64,000 nt of DNA from Mesostigma viride (Eukaryota; Streptophyta; Mesostigmatophyceae; Mesostigmatales; Mesostigmataceae), in contig RPFO01000132.1 in NCBI GenBank assembly GCA_009746045.1, forward strand, positions 1,134,590 to 1,198,589, given 5' to 3'. Position numbers and translations under genes: made by a program. The number at the start of each line of letters is the position of its first letter. The stretch's first letter is position 1. A model generated the notes under the pieces. That model was not told the DNA's origin. It did no database searches and saw only the letters and a program-made list of their open reading frames with translations. Positions 10,214 through 20,295 of this stretch are shown in pieces.

Positions 10214-12316
10214 TAGGCCGAATGTCATGCATTCCATGCGATGTGCACAGATGTAAATTAAAGTACCATCCGTGTGTAGTCGGCTGGCCCACGACATGTA
10301 TGGGTGAGAGGCAGATAATGGACACAGGAATTTAAATTTGTATTGAGACAACAACAAAAAGGTGTAATGGTTTGTGAGATAGATGTAGACCATACAACTA
10401 CATGAAATAATATATATAATCGCCACTTAATAAAATCGCCAGGTGTTGAACTCTTGAAGTGTGCAAATACCAATGAGACAACCAGCAAATACGTTTGAAA
10501 GATGCGGCGTGAGCATCACTGCTGCCACCCAGCTCATGCCTTGGGAAACACGCAAACTCAAGATCTGCATCGCTGCCACGTTCTACTATGATACCCAATC
10601 ATTTACTCGCGTAGCAACTGACCATTGTAACGATATGCCAGAAAAACTACGTGGGAATGCCACATCGCCGACAGGCCACCATGGATGCCAAATGCCAGCA
10701 ACCGCCGGCCCACAGGCACATCTGATTATTCTTTCTTCCAAGGCACGCTTGCGATGGCCGGCCTGATCTGATAAAGGCACCAGCATCGTGGTTGGCCGAC
10801 TCAGTCATGTCCAGTCACAAGGAAATAAAATACACGCACAAGGCTCTGCGATGGCCCAAAGCCCGGCTTTGTTTCCACACATTTCGGGACCAGTAGATGA
10901 TGAGGCAGGCCAACCTGCGCGGTGTCATGTGGACCATGCTCTGGAGGCTCTTGGTTGCAATTGCGCCTTCATCTATGACATGAGGATGAGGATTCGGTTG
11001 CTCACTGAGCATGCAGGGCATGCACCCGGTGTGTTGCGGAAGGGGGCAGGCGTTGAAAGACTGCGGAATGTCCTTACACCATCGCGCCACCACGGTTGCG
11101 GGAGACAGGCACATGCCATGACAGCTGGCGCGAGTCTGCCCTCCGGTGCACATGTCGGCATGCGGTGGAAATCAACGGGTGGAAACCTGTCTGTGTGCCG
11201 CCACCCACGACGGCAAAGCACCCAAACAGCCCCCAAGCAGGCAACAGATTCGACCTACGAACATGTTGCTGCTGTGGTATAAATATGTACAGCGCGCAAG
11301 GCGTGCCGGCTCTATGGCACACCGGGCAACGCCGTTGCTACGAACATGTTAACGAGACGTGACACCACATGCATTTGCAAACCATCTGGCAGGTGCCAGC
11401 CAGGCTCACCCCCTCGCCTGCACGAGTGAGGATGGAAGAAAGGGATCTCAGGGCAACCGATGATGCAGGAGGCAGCCACTGCCGTGGGCCATCCCAGCGG
11501 CAAGGCCGCGGTATGCGTGCACTTCGCGTGAGACAGCCCCCGGGACGGCACCGCATGGGTGTATGACACCACGGGCAAAATAATACGGTTTGCCAACGTC
11601 ACTGCACCACGGTGCTGCAAGCCAGCAGCCAGCACAAGAGAAGCATGCATGCTGCTGGCAGATGCAACCGCAGCCGCCCAACGACTGCACGGCCTATGCA
11701 CCGCATCACCCAAGTGGCTGGGCACAAAATTCTGAAATTCCTCCTCTCCCCATGCCCCCTTCCCCACTTCCTGCCCTCCAGCAAACAGACTGTGTGCGTC
11801 TGCATGCCCGCCGAAATTCCAAGAAATTCGCGACCGTGTGCCACTGTGCCGCATGTCAAACAATGACGTACGCTGGCTACTAGCTCACGCGGCCGCCGCC
11901 CACAAAAAATATCGCACGCGCACGTACCCCCACCCATGCCAGTGTGCGGTATAGTACAACAGCGAGCTACTGCACCGGCACCAGCACCACCCCCTGAAGA
12001 GGCATGCGTGCTGCACCTCCCCAGGGATCGGAGGCCCATCACAAGGGCACCGGCCTATGACAAGGGCACGGGGGGCACGGGGTAGCTCCCACGCCCCCAC
12101 GATGGCTGCACCGCCTCCACGCCAATGTCCGGTAGGCAGATGACGCCACCGTCGCAGATGGGTGGCGAGGGGGGTGGCAGCAGCGGAGCCACCCCTTGCG
12201 ACTTGTGCCACGCAGGCGCCGCACCGTCGGTGACGGCAGCAAGCATGGTGGAGGACGAGGCATTGGGCGCGCTGCCCAACGCATGGTGGTGCTGGTGGTG
12301 GCCATGACTATGCAGC
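10214..12316. other. Intergenic, including the probable heat-shock factor 3' UTR
   Basis: Both strands have short open frames of atypical composition with no domain and no consistent splice pattern. The part nearest 12316 is expected to be the 3' untranslated region of the minus-strand heat-shock factor gene, but its poly(A) site was not located. Confidence 0.4.
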
Positions 12317-14371
12317 TCATGGCCCTGCTTGGCAGCCACCTGCGCACTGCCCACGCCCCCCCCCCCCCAGCTCCGTCCCCTCGCTCTCCTCGCGCAAGTC
12401 CCCGCTGGCGGCCCCACTGGCCCCATACGCGGCGCTCACGTCCCCAAACGGCTCGCTCATGAGCGTCTCGCCAAACTGGTCCGACAGCCACTGCATCTCG
12501 TCCGCCACCGTGGAAGCCGAGGGGTCTACCGACTCGCCCGACCCGTCCTCCCCCACCCCGTTCTCGGGGCTGTCCTGGCTGCCCAGCGAGTGCCCGTCCA
12601 ATAGCTGCTGCAGCTCCTCCATGGTCGTGCGGGCGGGCGGTCCGCCAGCATTACCCTCGTGGTGGACCCCTGCCAGCGTGGCACCCACCATGCCCACGTC
12701 AATGGCCGGAACAGATGAACCCCCTACGGTGCCCAGCAGGCTGCCGTTGGCCATGGACGAGGATGCCAGGCCTGCCATGCTCGAGGGCACCGCGTGCACC
12801 AGTGGGGGCGGCGGAGGGATGATTGTGTGGGTGGCCGCCATCGTGCCTGGGTACTCGATCTTGAGAGGGGGGGGCTGGGGGGGAGAAGACACCGGCTGGA
12901 GCGGCGGTGACGGCTGCTGGACCATGCGCAAGGGTATCGCGCCCGTGGGCGGCAACATGGCGCCCACACCCGTGAGCATGTGCGTGCCGGCCTCCAGCCC
13001 ACCCTTTGCGGGCATGCCACTAGCCCCAGCATGCGGGTTGAAGAACGTCCCATTGGCCCCACCGTGGCCGGCCTCACTGCTGGCGCCAGCGTGGTGCCCG
13101 TTGACCATCTCCATCGTCTTCTGGAAGAACGCCATGGCCGGGTCGTGGGGGATGGCCCCCCCTGGCCCCGTGTACAGGGTCACCTGGTTGTGCGGTGACG
13201 AGACCAGGTCGGAGGAGCATGACAGCGGCCCAAGCGGCGCCTTGCCTGGCACGCGCCGCTTCTTGCGGGCCTCTGCGGGCTCCGGGCTCTTCTGCATGAG
13301 CTTGGCCAGCATGGCCGGGTTCTCCATCGCCTTGATCATGAACAGCAGCATCTGCTTCTGCCGCTCGTCCGTCTCGTGAAGCTTCTGCTGCAGCTGGCGA
13401 ACTTTCTTCTCCGTCAGCTCCTGGTTCTGGCGCAGCTCCACCAACTGACCCATGAGGACGTGGCGGTCGCGCTTGAGCCGCTCCACCTCATCGGTCAGGC
13501 CAAAGGACCCAACCTCCACGCACGCCTTGCCCAGCTGCTTGTGGGCCGCGGCGGGCGTGGACTGGGAGACCGGCTTGCGGCGGTGGATGACCTGGAGAAG
13601 TGACTTTTGGCCGCGCAGGAAGCCGGCGTTGTGGAACTCCCACCGGTCGGGGTCGACTTTTCGGAAACCCTGCAGGAGGAGGGCAGGCAGGAATGATACA
13701 TACGATGCTTAAAGTGAGAGGAAAGTGGGGAAATGATGTCAAATCCTAAGAAATGGCACGTGCTATCTGTCTCAAGAAGACACGCCACACCTTCGGCGCC
13801 GACGGGCGATGTGCCGTGGCAGATCTACGGACAAGAAACGACAGGCCGCGGAGCCCTGTCTGATATCCCGGAGCGCAAGACTGAAATCTAAACCAAGACA
13901 ACGCCGCTACTACTATTGTATTTAGAGGAAAACATCAGCACGAATACAGACAGACAAAAGCTAACTCTTGTAAGTTAGCGGGAAAATATTCGTGCGAATA
14001 CTTACATAAGTGTTAAGCTGGCGTACGAAGCTGGAAAAGTTATTATGCTTGAAGTATCTAGGAAGAAGGTCCCGCGCTAGCTCAGGAGGTTTCCAAACTA
14101 TAAACGTATTTCCTTCTGGCCCCCATGAGACGATTGAATCTGTTGACGAATCGTCAACCATCTCGTACGTCTTTTTTAGGAATGGTGGAGGTGAGTTATT
14201 TTGCGAGGTTGACCCAGGGTTAACCGGATCGGCAAAGGGCAGGGCATCCACACCGTCTTCGCCGCCAACATGCCCATCTTCGTCGGCTGCGTGGTCCCTC
14301 ATAACTGCTACCATAGACGAGGCCAGCGCTGCCGGAATATCAATATCGGGCAAAGTGTCCATCTGGCTCAC
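12317..14371 (-). CDS. HSF: Class A heat-shock transcription factor (two exons)
   Basis: Exon 1 is 14371-14006 and exon 2 is 13669-12317, joined by a donor GTAAGT and acceptor TGCAG in phase 0; the predicted protein is 572 residues. The HSF DNA-binding domain runs from about residue 61 to 154 ([11 protein letters not shown]...[23 protein letters not shown]...FLRGQK). The intron sits exactly between LNTY and GFRK, the position conserved in plant HSF genes. A leucine-rich coiled coil (HR-A/B, about 170-225) mediates trimerisation; its extended form is typical of plant class A. A basic KKRR nuclear-localisation signal follows. A long Pro/Gly/Ser-rich region leads to [14 protein letters not shown] near the C-terminus, an AHA-type activator motif. 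The family binds heat-shock elements (nGAAn repeats) in the nucleus to activate chaperone genes. The start is the first ATG of the exon-1 frame; no upstream exon was seen. Identification is very secure. Confidence 0.95.
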
Positions 14372-15011
14372 AAACGTCCTACTAGCACAGCCTTAGGAAC
14401 CCCCCCTCCACTTCAAAAAACACTCCTCATCAGTCGCCTTTCTCAATGAAACGCTGAAAGCTTTCGTTGTTTGCTCACGACTCGCGATAAAAATCTTCCC
14501 GCTAAACGCTCCACGCTGCCTGGGGAAAAATGTCTGGGACATGCAAGCGGGGCAAAAGGTGAACCTTACCCGTCTCGCCGGAGCTGGGGCCAGTTCACTC
14601 GATATACGATACGTGCCGAGGTGTCCTCAAAGGTTGCCTTCCCTGACGTTTCACCACCGACATCTGAGTTGTCAGGCCCATCCATCGCATTAACGTGTGG
14701 CTGCGATTGCGTGATTTGTGGCTATATTCTACTCACGCCTGCTGAGCGGTTGGTCTACTTGTTCTGGAATGAACTACAGCCCGTAACTAAGTAACAAACT
14801 ACATACTTCTGAAGCAACGTGGCGCCACATCAAGCTGGCTTCATCGGCGTTGACCTCTGAATCTCTCCGATTACAGGACACGTGATTTTCGCATGAATTT
14901 CGTCCCGCGTCTGCCCCCGTGAATATACCCTTTCGTGCTGCAGTACGGTCAGCATGTCGATCCATGAGAAAAGGAAGATCACCACCGACGGAAGCCACTA
15001 AACGTTTTAGT
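14372..15011. other. Upstream region of the heat-shock factor
   Basis: No coding sequence is recognised. This should hold the promoter and 5' UTR of the minus-strand heat-shock factor. The boundary at 15012 is the target duplication of the LINE, which inserted about 0.65 kb upstream of that gene's start codon. Confidence 0.4.
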
Positions 15012-15026
15012 AATAACGACGCTCAG
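15012..15026. repeat. LINE target-site duplication, 5' copy
   Basis: AATAACGACGCTCAG is identical to 20281-20295. This defines the 5' end of the LINE as 15027. Confidence 0.85.
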
Positions 15027-15612
15027 CCGAACGTAATTTACTCTGTGGGTGCAGCCGAACGTAGCGAGGCTATGGCGGCGTAGAGGATAGCAGGCGATAG
15101 CTTCGGCCATCCGCGACCAGCGACATACCAACGGATTCGCCGTGAAAAGGTGCGTCTAACGATACCCATATAAGCAACTTTCATTTGGTCCTTGAGCCGC
15201 CACGCTATCTGTGATGTCGGCTGGCAAGGCGTACAGGAAGTACGGCTGATGCCTAGAGGCATACAGAATAGCGTGACGGCTCACTACAAATGGACCTGGA
15301 ATAGTGGTAGAACAGCTCAGGAAGCTGGACGCTTCCTGGTAGTGCTGTTTCTACTCACCCTTTACACCTTTAACCATGCGATCCTGCTGAGGAACAGGCT
15401 CTCGCATAACTCGGTGACCGGAAGTCACCATGACACCCGATACAGACCCAACCTGACATTGCAGTCACGGATGGTGCAATGCAGGCTTCCCCCAGCATAA
15501 CCCCTGGAATGGGACACCTTTTTTCGCTATCTAACTCTTTATTGCTCCTGTTGTCCTCGTTGTCATACCTGCTCCGGCGGCACGGCTGCCGGTCCTACCC
15601 CATGATCTCGAC

Positions 15613-15744
15613 ATGATGCCCTCCTCAACTGGCTCTCTCGAGGAAGCGACAGCGCAGGACGACCCCTCGGCCAAACGGGCGCAGCCAACGGTCACCACAG
15701 CCGACGCAACCAAGCGGGCGCGTGCGTCGTCTTCCAAGGCATGA
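15613..15744 (+). CDS. Short ORF in the LINE 5' region (possible ORF1 remnant)
   Basis: An ATGATG start opens 43 codons rich in Ala, Thr, Ser and basic residues (KRAQ...KRARASSSKA). The frame is open back to 15535. It lies 52 bp upstream of the endonuclease ORF. L1-type elements carry a nucleic-acid-binding ORF1 here, but no RRM or zinc knuckle is visible, so this may be a remnant or a leader peptide. Confidence 0.25.
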   Translation: MMPSSTGSLEEATAQDDPSAKRAQPTVTTADATKRARASSSKA

Positions 15745-15796
15745 GAGGTACGCCAACGCTCGCATCCTTCTGCATTCTCTCCCCTTCTACTAACTT

Positions 15797-17200
15797 ATGA
15801 GTCAACTTACTATAATATCTTGGAACGTTCAGGGTTTAAATACTTATGGTGTTCGCACCCAGGGACAGTCTAAAATATCTGCGCTCCAGGCACAACTAGC
15901 CAGTATCACCCAACCCTATGTCGGCCCATCTCATGAAATCTGGGTAGGCCTACAAGAACATAAATTTCCTGGAATAGACGCCAAAGCGCTACAATCCTTT
16001 ACAAGACGCACCCCAGACATGGAACGCAGATGGGCATGGGCACGGGGGACTAGTGGAGGCACTGCATTGCTACAATATCGACGTCCGCCACACCCTCATG
16101 TTCAACTGCACCCATGGGCCCAGCACACAGATACTGCTCCCAACACATGGCAGGGTCGCTGGACCCGGCAATGCATCTCCTGGGGCGGTAAGACTGGCTA
16201 TATTATATCGGTATATGCCCCCAACGAACACTCTGACCGTATAAAATTTTTTGATGATTTGTTTGCTATGGTTGCCCCCCTCCTGGACCAATCTCATGAG
16301 GTCATACTAATGGGTGACTTTAATGTTGACCTAGACCATGGCCTTGGGCTTGAGACGACCTCGTTAGCCAACCACCTCACACGCCTCTCACTACAGGATG
16401 TTATCAAACCTCGCGACCATCTGCATACTCGAGAGTCCACTCGTCAGGGCACCCGCATCACTAGCCGTCTAGACTACATATTTATGTCACCTTTTTGGGC
16501 ATCCCTCATTTGTCACGCAGAGGTCATACGCTCCACAGTTTTTTCTGATCACTACCCCTGCCTTCTCACCATGGTGTATCACTCCAGCCCCCCCAGAGGA
16601 CCAGGCGTCCCTCGCCTCAATAAAAAGCTGCTGGCTGACCCCGCCTTTCGCTCCCTAGTCCGAGAACAATGGCGGGACTGGAAAACCAAGCAAGTAGAAT
16701 ACCCAAGCACTACTCTCTGGATGCAAGCATGCCTCTCGCACATCCTTGACTCCTCTAAGGCCTACGATCTAGAACAACGCCGCATAAAAGGCAAAGACTA
16801 CAATTACTACAAACGCGTTATTACTATGTTGCAATCCAAACCCCGCCTAGCCCCGCACGAGTTAACACGACTGCAACTGTGCCAGACTGAGATGGATAAG
16901 CTACGCCTTGAACGCCACGCAGAAGCCCTAGATGTGGAAAATACATGGTGGCATGTCAAGGGTGAACGAATGAATAAGGAATTCTTTGCATTTATCCCAC
17001 CCCCGCGCTCACAAACCACCATCACAGAAATTACAGACGAGACTGGCACCCATACCACCCCCAAGACATCCTACAATCTGGACATGCTTTTTTCTCCACC
17101 CTGTTCCGGACAGAACCCGACCCCTCTGCAAATACAGCCACACAAAAAATCCTCGATGCAATTCCCCACCGCCTCTCTCCGTCACAACAAGCTCTACTAG
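15797..17200 (+). CDS. LINE apurinic/apyrimidinic-like endonuclease ORF
   Basis: The endonuclease/exonuclease/phosphatase domain fills the first 260 residues: WNVQGLN at 9-15, catalytic Glu54 in LQEHK, Asp and Asn in GDFN at 173-176, RLDYIF near 224, and the terminal SDH at 250-252. It nicks target DNA to prime reverse transcription. The remainder is the linker that normally leads into RT. The ORF ends at 17200, but the expected junction peptide (FFSTLF) occurs in the RT frame from about 17086. The break therefore probably lies in the C-run near 17058-17063, a single-base indel that separated one endonuclease-RT polyprotein into two frames. Confidence 0.88.
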   Translation: MSQLTIISWNVQGLNTYGVRTQGQSKISALQAQLASITQPYVGPSHEIWVGLQEHKFPGIDAKALQSFTRRTPDMERRWAWARGTSGGTALLQYRRPPHPHVQLHPWAQHTDTAPNTWQGRWTRQCISWGGKTGYIISVYAPNEHSDRIKFFDDLFAMVAPLLDQSHEVILMGDFNVDLDHGLGLETTSLANHLTRLSLQDVIKPRDHLHTRESTRQGTRITSRLDYIFMSPFWASLICHAEVIRSTVFSDHYPCLLTMVYHSSPPRGPGVPRLNKKLLADPAFRSLVREQWRDWKTKQVEYPSTTLWMQACLSHILDSSKAYDLEQRRIKGKDYNYYKRVITMLQSKPRLAPHELTRLQLCQTEMDKLRLERHAEALDVENTWWHVKGERMNKEFFAFIPPPRSQTTITEITDETGTHTTPKTSYNLDMLFSPPCSGQNPTPLQIQPHKKSSMQFPTASLRHNKLY

Positions 17201-17214
17201 ACGCCAGCCCCACT

Positions 17215-19062
17215 ATGGAAGAAACATCTCTAGCACTCCAACATCTCAAAACCGGTAGCGCACCTGGTGCAGATGGCCTTCCAGTAGAGTTTTTTAAAAC
17301 GTTCTGGCCCCTCATAGGCAGGGATCTATACCAATGCATCCTGGAAATCTGGAACACCGAAACTGTTGTGGGCCAGTGGTCGGAAACAATCCTCATCCTC
17401 TTACACAAAAAAGGGGATAAAACAAGTTGGAAAAATTATAGACCCATTCGCATGCTCACAGTCCCTTACAAACTAGCCAGCAAACTCTTGCAACGCCGTT
17501 TCTACAGTGTACTAGATAATCTGATCGGCCCGGAACAAGTTGGATTCAGGTCCAACCTACACATCAGCGACAGCATCACCATGATCATGGACATTGTTGA
17601 TGACGCATGGCGCAACAATATTATAGGTCTTATTTTATTTTGGGATTTTGAAAAGGCATTCGACCGCATATGTTGGAAATACCTCGAGGCTATACTACAC
17701 GGGCTTGGATTTGGACCTAAACTTATTAAGGTCAGTCTAGGCATGATCAAATCCCTCACTTGGCACCTACTAATTAATGGACATAAATCCCAAATAGGCC
17801 ATAGCACACGCTCTCTCCCACAAGGCGACTGTCTCTCTCCCCTTCTCTTTCTTCTCGCTCACGCTGGCCTCTTCTTTCTTCATCAACAGGACAGCCGTAT
17901 TCAAGGCTACCCCCTCCCTCACCACACACGTGGTCTGTTTCAAACTGCTTACGCCGATGACACTACTAACATTTGCACCTCCCTGCGTGATGTTGATGCT
18001 GTGCTTGACAACATATCTACATACTGTACCGCCTCCCAACAACGCTGCAACGTGCAAAAGTCCACGGGCTTGCATATTGGCAGAACAACCAACCCGACTC
18101 TCCAACCTACTAACCTGGCGGTGACATGGGTCCCGCCAGGAGGATACCACCTTTTGCATAACTGCCCTATCGGTCGGACAGCCGAAGGGAGGTTATTGGA
18201 AGTCAAAACCTTTTTATACGACGAATCACAACAACTGGGCAAACTTACTGGTGTACAACAGGTGGCCAACCGCTGGGCTGGCGTACACCGCCTCAGCCTC
18301 CGGGGCAAGGTCCTCGTTACGAACCAGCTGCTGTTCTCCAAGCTGCTGTACTTCGGTCAGGCCCACCCACCGGATGAACACACCGTGTCTCTTATTCAAC
18401 GACTGGGGCATAACTTTGTTTGGAAAAAATCGAGCGATCTCAGCCGCCAGGTACACGGATGGATCAGAGAGTCAATGTCTTTTATGCCGTGGCCTCTTGG
18501 AGGACTAGGCTTACACAATATGCAATGGCGTTTATGGTCTGTGTATGCCAAACAAGTTATCTCTGCCCACATTGGTGTCAACACCCACCCTGGATGTCTT
18601 CTGGCACGTGTAACCCTCTCACGTCTTACTCATCACTCCAATGGTATTTCCTGGCACTCTGGAGCCGCACTGCTTACTGCTCGCCTCCCCTCCCCGAAGC
18701 TCACCAGAGGTCTTCCTTGGTACTGGGCTCGTATATGGCAAGGCTTTATGGCACTTAAACCCGACCGCCTACTATTCCCCACACTACGTGAGGAAGTTGC
18801 ACGCCAACCCCTATTCTTTAATGATATATACCTCAACCCCCTTAATCGCCCCTTTGGATGCTTAAGTGGCCCTAACCCCTATGAAGGCTTCATAACATCC
18901 CCCCACCCTGTAACCACTATTCTCCACCTGTATATTCTCCACGGTGACTGCTACCGCCTCTTAACATATAACGAACTGGCTGCCTGGGTCCCCAATATGC
19001 CTACTTATGCTGCCTGGGCCGCGCTAGTACAAGCCATACCCCCCGCTGGCACACACTCATGA
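17215..19062 (+). CDS. LINE reverse transcriptase ORF
   Basis: The non-LTR RT domain shows GSAPGADGLP (16-23), KNYRPI (73-78), catalytic Asp144 in WDFEKAFD, LPQGDCLSPLLF (201-212) and the YADD box at 246-249. All RT motifs are in one frame. The same frame is open upstream to about 17041 and carries the expected FFSTLF junction, so the true polyprotein begins in the endonuclease ORF and the ATG at 17215 is not a natural start. The protein copies the element RNA at the nicked target. The stop TGA overlaps the ATG of the next ORF (ATGA at 19059-19062). Confidence 0.9.
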   Translation: MEETSLALQHLKTGSAPGADGLPVEFFKTFWPLIGRDLYQCILEIWNTETVVGQWSETILILLHKKGDKTSWKNYRPIRMLTVPYKLASKLLQRRFYSVLDNLIGPEQVGFRSNLHISDSITMIMDIVDDAWRNNIIGLILFWDFEKAFDRICWKYLEAILHGLGFGPKLIKVSLGMIKSLTWHLLINGHKSQIGHSTRSLPQGDCLSPLLFLLAHAGLFFLHQQDSRIQGYPLPHHTRGLFQTAYADDTTNICTSLRDVDAVLDNISTYCTASQQRCNVQKSTGLHIGRTTNPTLQPTNLAVTWVPPGGYHLLHNCPIGRTAEGRLLEVKTFLYDESQQLGKLTGVQQVANRWAGVHRLSLRGKVLVTNQLLFSKLLYFGQAHPPDEHTVSLIQRLGHNFVWKKSSDLSRQVHGWIRESMSFMPWPLGGLGLHNMQWRLWSVYAKQVISAHIGVNTHPGCLLARVTLSRLTHHSNGISWHSGAALLTARLPSPKLTRGLPWYWARIWQGFMALKPDRLLFPTLREEVARQPLFFNDIYLNPLNRPFGCLSGPNPYEGFITSPHPVTTILHLYILHGDCYRLLTYNELAAWVPNMPTYAAWAALVQAIPPAGTHS

Positions 19063-20198
19063 CTTCTCCCCGTGCCCCCTATAAAGCTGGTGAATGGTGC
19101 TGCTTTTGTCCATACAGCACGACCGCAACATGCTCGGGGAAGGTGATCGCAGAACTCCCCCTTGGAACCCTGCACGTTCAACTACTGGCGCCGCTGAGCG
19201 GCCACAATGGCTGTCTGGCTCAACTTACAACTGCAGTGGTGTTCCTCCCCACCCAGCTATGCCACCGGATTCGGGTTGTACCTTGGTCCCTTGAACAATC
19301 ATGTGTATACCAACCCAACCCCAACCTTCCAGACGCTGCTATTATTTGGCTACATGTGGGATCAACCCGCCTGGACATGTTGTCATTGGATCCAGTGGAA
19401 TTTGGCTGGGTGCTAAATCAGGGTGACAGCAGAATTGTAAAAGGCCTTTACGAGTACACGGCAGAGTGGGGCTACACAATGCTCTTGCATAAAAACCATC
19501 AATTCCACCCCGGACGGACACGCTGGGGCGCTACTGAGTGGCCTGGCCACACCTGGGTCCGCAACATCACCCTCGCCGCTGACCACCCGCTGATTGATCG
19601 CCGCGCGACCGACGTACAACACCTCTTGATGCACCGGTCCATCGGGGTCGGGGAGATCCTCCACCGGCGATTTCAACACCCTGCTACATGTTTATGTACC
19701 AACCCCACTGAAACTGTGGAACACCGATTTTTATGGTGTAACCTCCAGGGAGTTTGGACCTGGTTGATTGGTTTATGGGCAGCCTGGACGTCTGAGCCTA
19801 TCATACCGGTGTCTACCCGCTCAATTATCTTTGGCATCACTGGCACCCCTGGCCTTGAGCTCACCTTTTCACAACAAGCGTGGATATGGCTCCGCACATG
19901 CATGTTATATACAATCTGGACGGTGCGAAACGATGTGGTGTTCAATAGGCGCACAGTTTTCGACAAAGCTGGGGTTCTCTCACGCTTCATTTACCTATGG
20001 AACTCCGGCATGCGACGCTACTGGATGGTTGCAAATGAACAAAACAAAATCTGGGACCCTGGCGCGGACCAGGATAAGCCCAGCCCACTTGAGATCTTTC
20101 ATGACCTCATGGGCAAAAACAGGATCTTTACCCACATGCCAAATGACAACCCATTAGAAGTCCAGTGGCTTCCGTGGTCTAGTAAGGCTCCGTTTTAG
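19059..20198 (+). CDS. LINE third ORF with zinc-binding-like RT-associated region
   Basis: This 379-codon ORF starts inside the RT stop codon (ATGA). It contains C-x-C-x8-H-x4-C at residues 211-227, followed by VWTWL and IWTVRNDVVF, the arrangement of the zf-RVT region found C-terminal to RT in plant LINEs. A diverged copy at 48125-48973 keeps the frame open over its whole length, which suggests the protein was under selection. In most LINEs this region is fused to RT; here it is separated by one stop with an overlapping start. Either coupled termination-reinitiation or a recent nonsense/frameshift mutation could explain that. Confidence 0.8.
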   Translation: MTSPRAPYKAGEWCCFCPYSTTATCSGKVIAELPLGTLHVQLLAPLSGHNGCLAQLTTAVVFLPTQLCHRIRVVPWSLEQSCVYQPNPNLPDAAIIWLHVGSTRLDMLSLDPVEFGWVLNQGDSRIVKGLYEYTAEWGYTMLLHKNHQFHPGRTRWGATEWPGHTWVRNITLAADHPLIDRRATDVQHLLMHRSIGVGEILHRRFQHPATCLCTNPTETVEHRFLWCNLQGVWTWLIGLWAAWTSEPIIPVSTRSIIFGITGTPGLELTFSQQAWIWLRTCMLYTIWTVRNDVVFNRRTVFDKAGVLSRFIYLWNSGMRRYWMVANEQNKIWDPGADQDKPSPLEIFHDLMGKNRIFTHMPNDNPLEVQWLPWSSKAPF

Positions 20199-20280
20199 CC
20201 ACTGACATCTTGATACCCTAGGCTTAGCAGGGATTACCTACTGGCTATATTTGGAATAAACGTACACCTATTTACCTGGA

Positions 20281-20295
20281 AATAACGACGCTCAG
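20281..20295. repeat. LINE target-site duplication, 3' copy
   Basis: AATAACGACGCTCAG is identical to 15012-15026. Confidence 0.85.

Larger units (their letters stand above)
15027..20280 (+). mobile_element. Full-length L1-like non-LTR retrotransposon
   Basis: The element is 5254 bp, bounded by perfect 15-bp direct repeats. Order: 5' region 15027-15796 with a short ORF, apurinic-endonuclease ORF, reverse transcriptase, then a third ORF with a Cys/His cluster, and a short 3' UTR ending GGAATAAACG...ACACCTATTTACC. A diverged relative at 48021-48973 ends with a similar 3' sequence, which independently confirms the 3' terminus. There is no long poly(A). Given the perfect target duplication the insertion may be fairly young. 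One frameshift between endonuclease and RT means this copy is probably not competent as read. Confidence 0.9.

Noticed and set aside
11074-11883. Cluster of overlapping short ORFs beyond the heat-shock factor
   Set aside because: All six frames are similarly open in GC-rich DNA; probably UTR or intergenic.
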